From Mycobacterium sp. 852002-51971_SCH5477799-a (lineage in GTDB: Bacteria; Actinomycetota; Actinomycetes; Mycobacteriales; Mycobacteriaceae), in the NCBI RefSeq assembly GCF_001667145.1, contig NZ_LZIF01000037.1, forward strand, positions 1-35,363: a DNA stretch of 35,363 bases, written 5' to 3'. A program made the position numbers and the translations under genes. Below, one piece after another: positions 34,906-35,363 of this stretch. Within the stretch, counting starts at the first letter, position 1. Each line of letters begins with the position of its first letter. The notes below the pieces were generated by a model. The model made no database searches and was not told the origin of the DNA. It was given only the letters and a program-made list of their open reading frames with translations.

Positions 34906-35363
34906 ATGAGTGATCTGTCCAGCAAGACCAAGGCGCCGCCCCCAACCGCCATCGCGCCCGGCACGGTGACCGAACGCAGCGGGCAGGCCGAGTCCGCCGT
35001 GAAACCAATCAAGGTCTGGGCGGCGGTGGGTGGCGCGCTTCTGGCACTCCAGTTGTACGTCTGGATCCGCTGGATCACGGGCCCATATTTCGAACGGGTC
35101 GCTTCCGGTCCGGATGACCCGCCGATGTATATGAAAGTGCCCCTGGTGGCAAATGCGGTCTTGGCTTGGATCGGCATCCCGATCGCGCTGTGGTGGTTCA
35201 TCATTCGTCCGTGGCATCGCGAGAAGAGGATCACCCTCGACGGCATGCTCATGGTCTCGATGGGCCTGATGTTCTTCCAGGATCCACTGCTCAACTACCT
35301 GAACACCTGGTGTACCTACAACACCTGGATGCCCAATCGGGGCTCCTGGTCATCGAACATTCC
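34906..35363 (+). CDS. AveC-like membrane protein 2, 3' end outside the window
   Basis: This open frame starts with ATG after AGGAGGA and runs off the right edge, giving about 152 residues. It begins MSDLSSKTKAPPPT, and from residue 32 it is closely similar to the first AveC-like protein: LYVWIRWITGPYFERV, WWFIIRPWHREKRITLDGM, FFQDPLLNYLNTWCTYNTW and NRGSW all have near-identical counterparts. Three hydrophobic segments are visible. The N-terminal 30 residues differ between the two. They are thus diverged paralogues flanking tetR, probably under common control. Confidence 0.82.
   Translation, partial: MSDLSSKTKAPPPTAIAPGTVTERSGQAESAVKPIKVWAAVGGALLALQLYVWIRWITGPYFERVASGPDDPPMYMKVPLVANAVLAWIGIPIALWWFIIRPWHREKRITLDGMLMVSMGLMFFQDPLLNYLNTWCTYNTWMPNRGSWSSNI

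Noticed and set aside
1..35363. CRISPR arrays, tRNA/rRNA genes, insertion sequences
   Set aside because: I saw no regularly spaced repeats, no transposase-like protein and no recognisable tRNA or rRNA.

Overview
The window is high-GC actinobacterial DNA, almost certainly from a slow-growing nontuberculous Mycobacterium. From position 6,000 rightward the gene order (FAAL, AhpD-like protein, nitronate monooxygenase, M-box leader gene, ileS, dinX, ansA, lspA, pseudouridine synthase, glbN, two SDRs, SRPBCC protein, dnaE1, fadD11, plsB1) parallels the M. tuberculosis Rv1529-Rv1551 segment as I remember it. The truncated haemoglobin, PlsB1, DnaE1 and IleRS sequences are typically mycobacterial. I cannot name the species.

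Left part (1-7,800): the 3' end of a non-ribosomal peptide synthetase (A10 motif, PCP, epimerization, condensation, PCP), an opposed membrane methyltransferase of the ICMT type, a 14-helix MFS exporter and a fatty acyl-AMP ligase. Together these look like the edge of a lipopeptide or peptidolipid locus. The last NRPS module has no adenylation domain.

Middle (7,800-22,900): an AhpD-like protein and a nitronate monooxygenase are followed by about 650 bp without a conventional gene. That stretch holds a promoter, an M-box Mg2+ riboswitch, a 26-codon upstream ORF with a perfect Shine-Dalgarno, and then an 81-codon gene. A 22-bp hairpin separates it from a translational T-box riboswitch in front of ileS, so two riboswitches lie within about 0.9 kb. 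Housekeeping genes follow: DinB-type polymerase, L-asparaginase, signal peptidase II, pseudouridine synthase, truncated haemoglobin N, two SDRs and an SRPBCC protein, with three small methyltransferase or membrane genes interspersed.

Right part (22,900-35,363): dnaE1; a compact stress or detoxification-like cluster (MBL-fold and PPOX genes divergent from a cysteine-bearing MerR and a VOC gene, with a palindrome between them); the lipid pair fadD11-plsB1; and two AveC-like membrane proteins flanking a TetR gene. Three copies of a 14-bp palindrome occur in this last region. Each overlaps a TAnnnT -10 element in the same register, one facing each of the two aveC-like genes and tetR. This is the clearest candidate for an undescribed regulated system in the window.

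Many genes have a TAnnnT hexamer 6-10 nt before the start codon and no Shine-Dalgarno, which suggests leaderless or near-leaderless transcripts.
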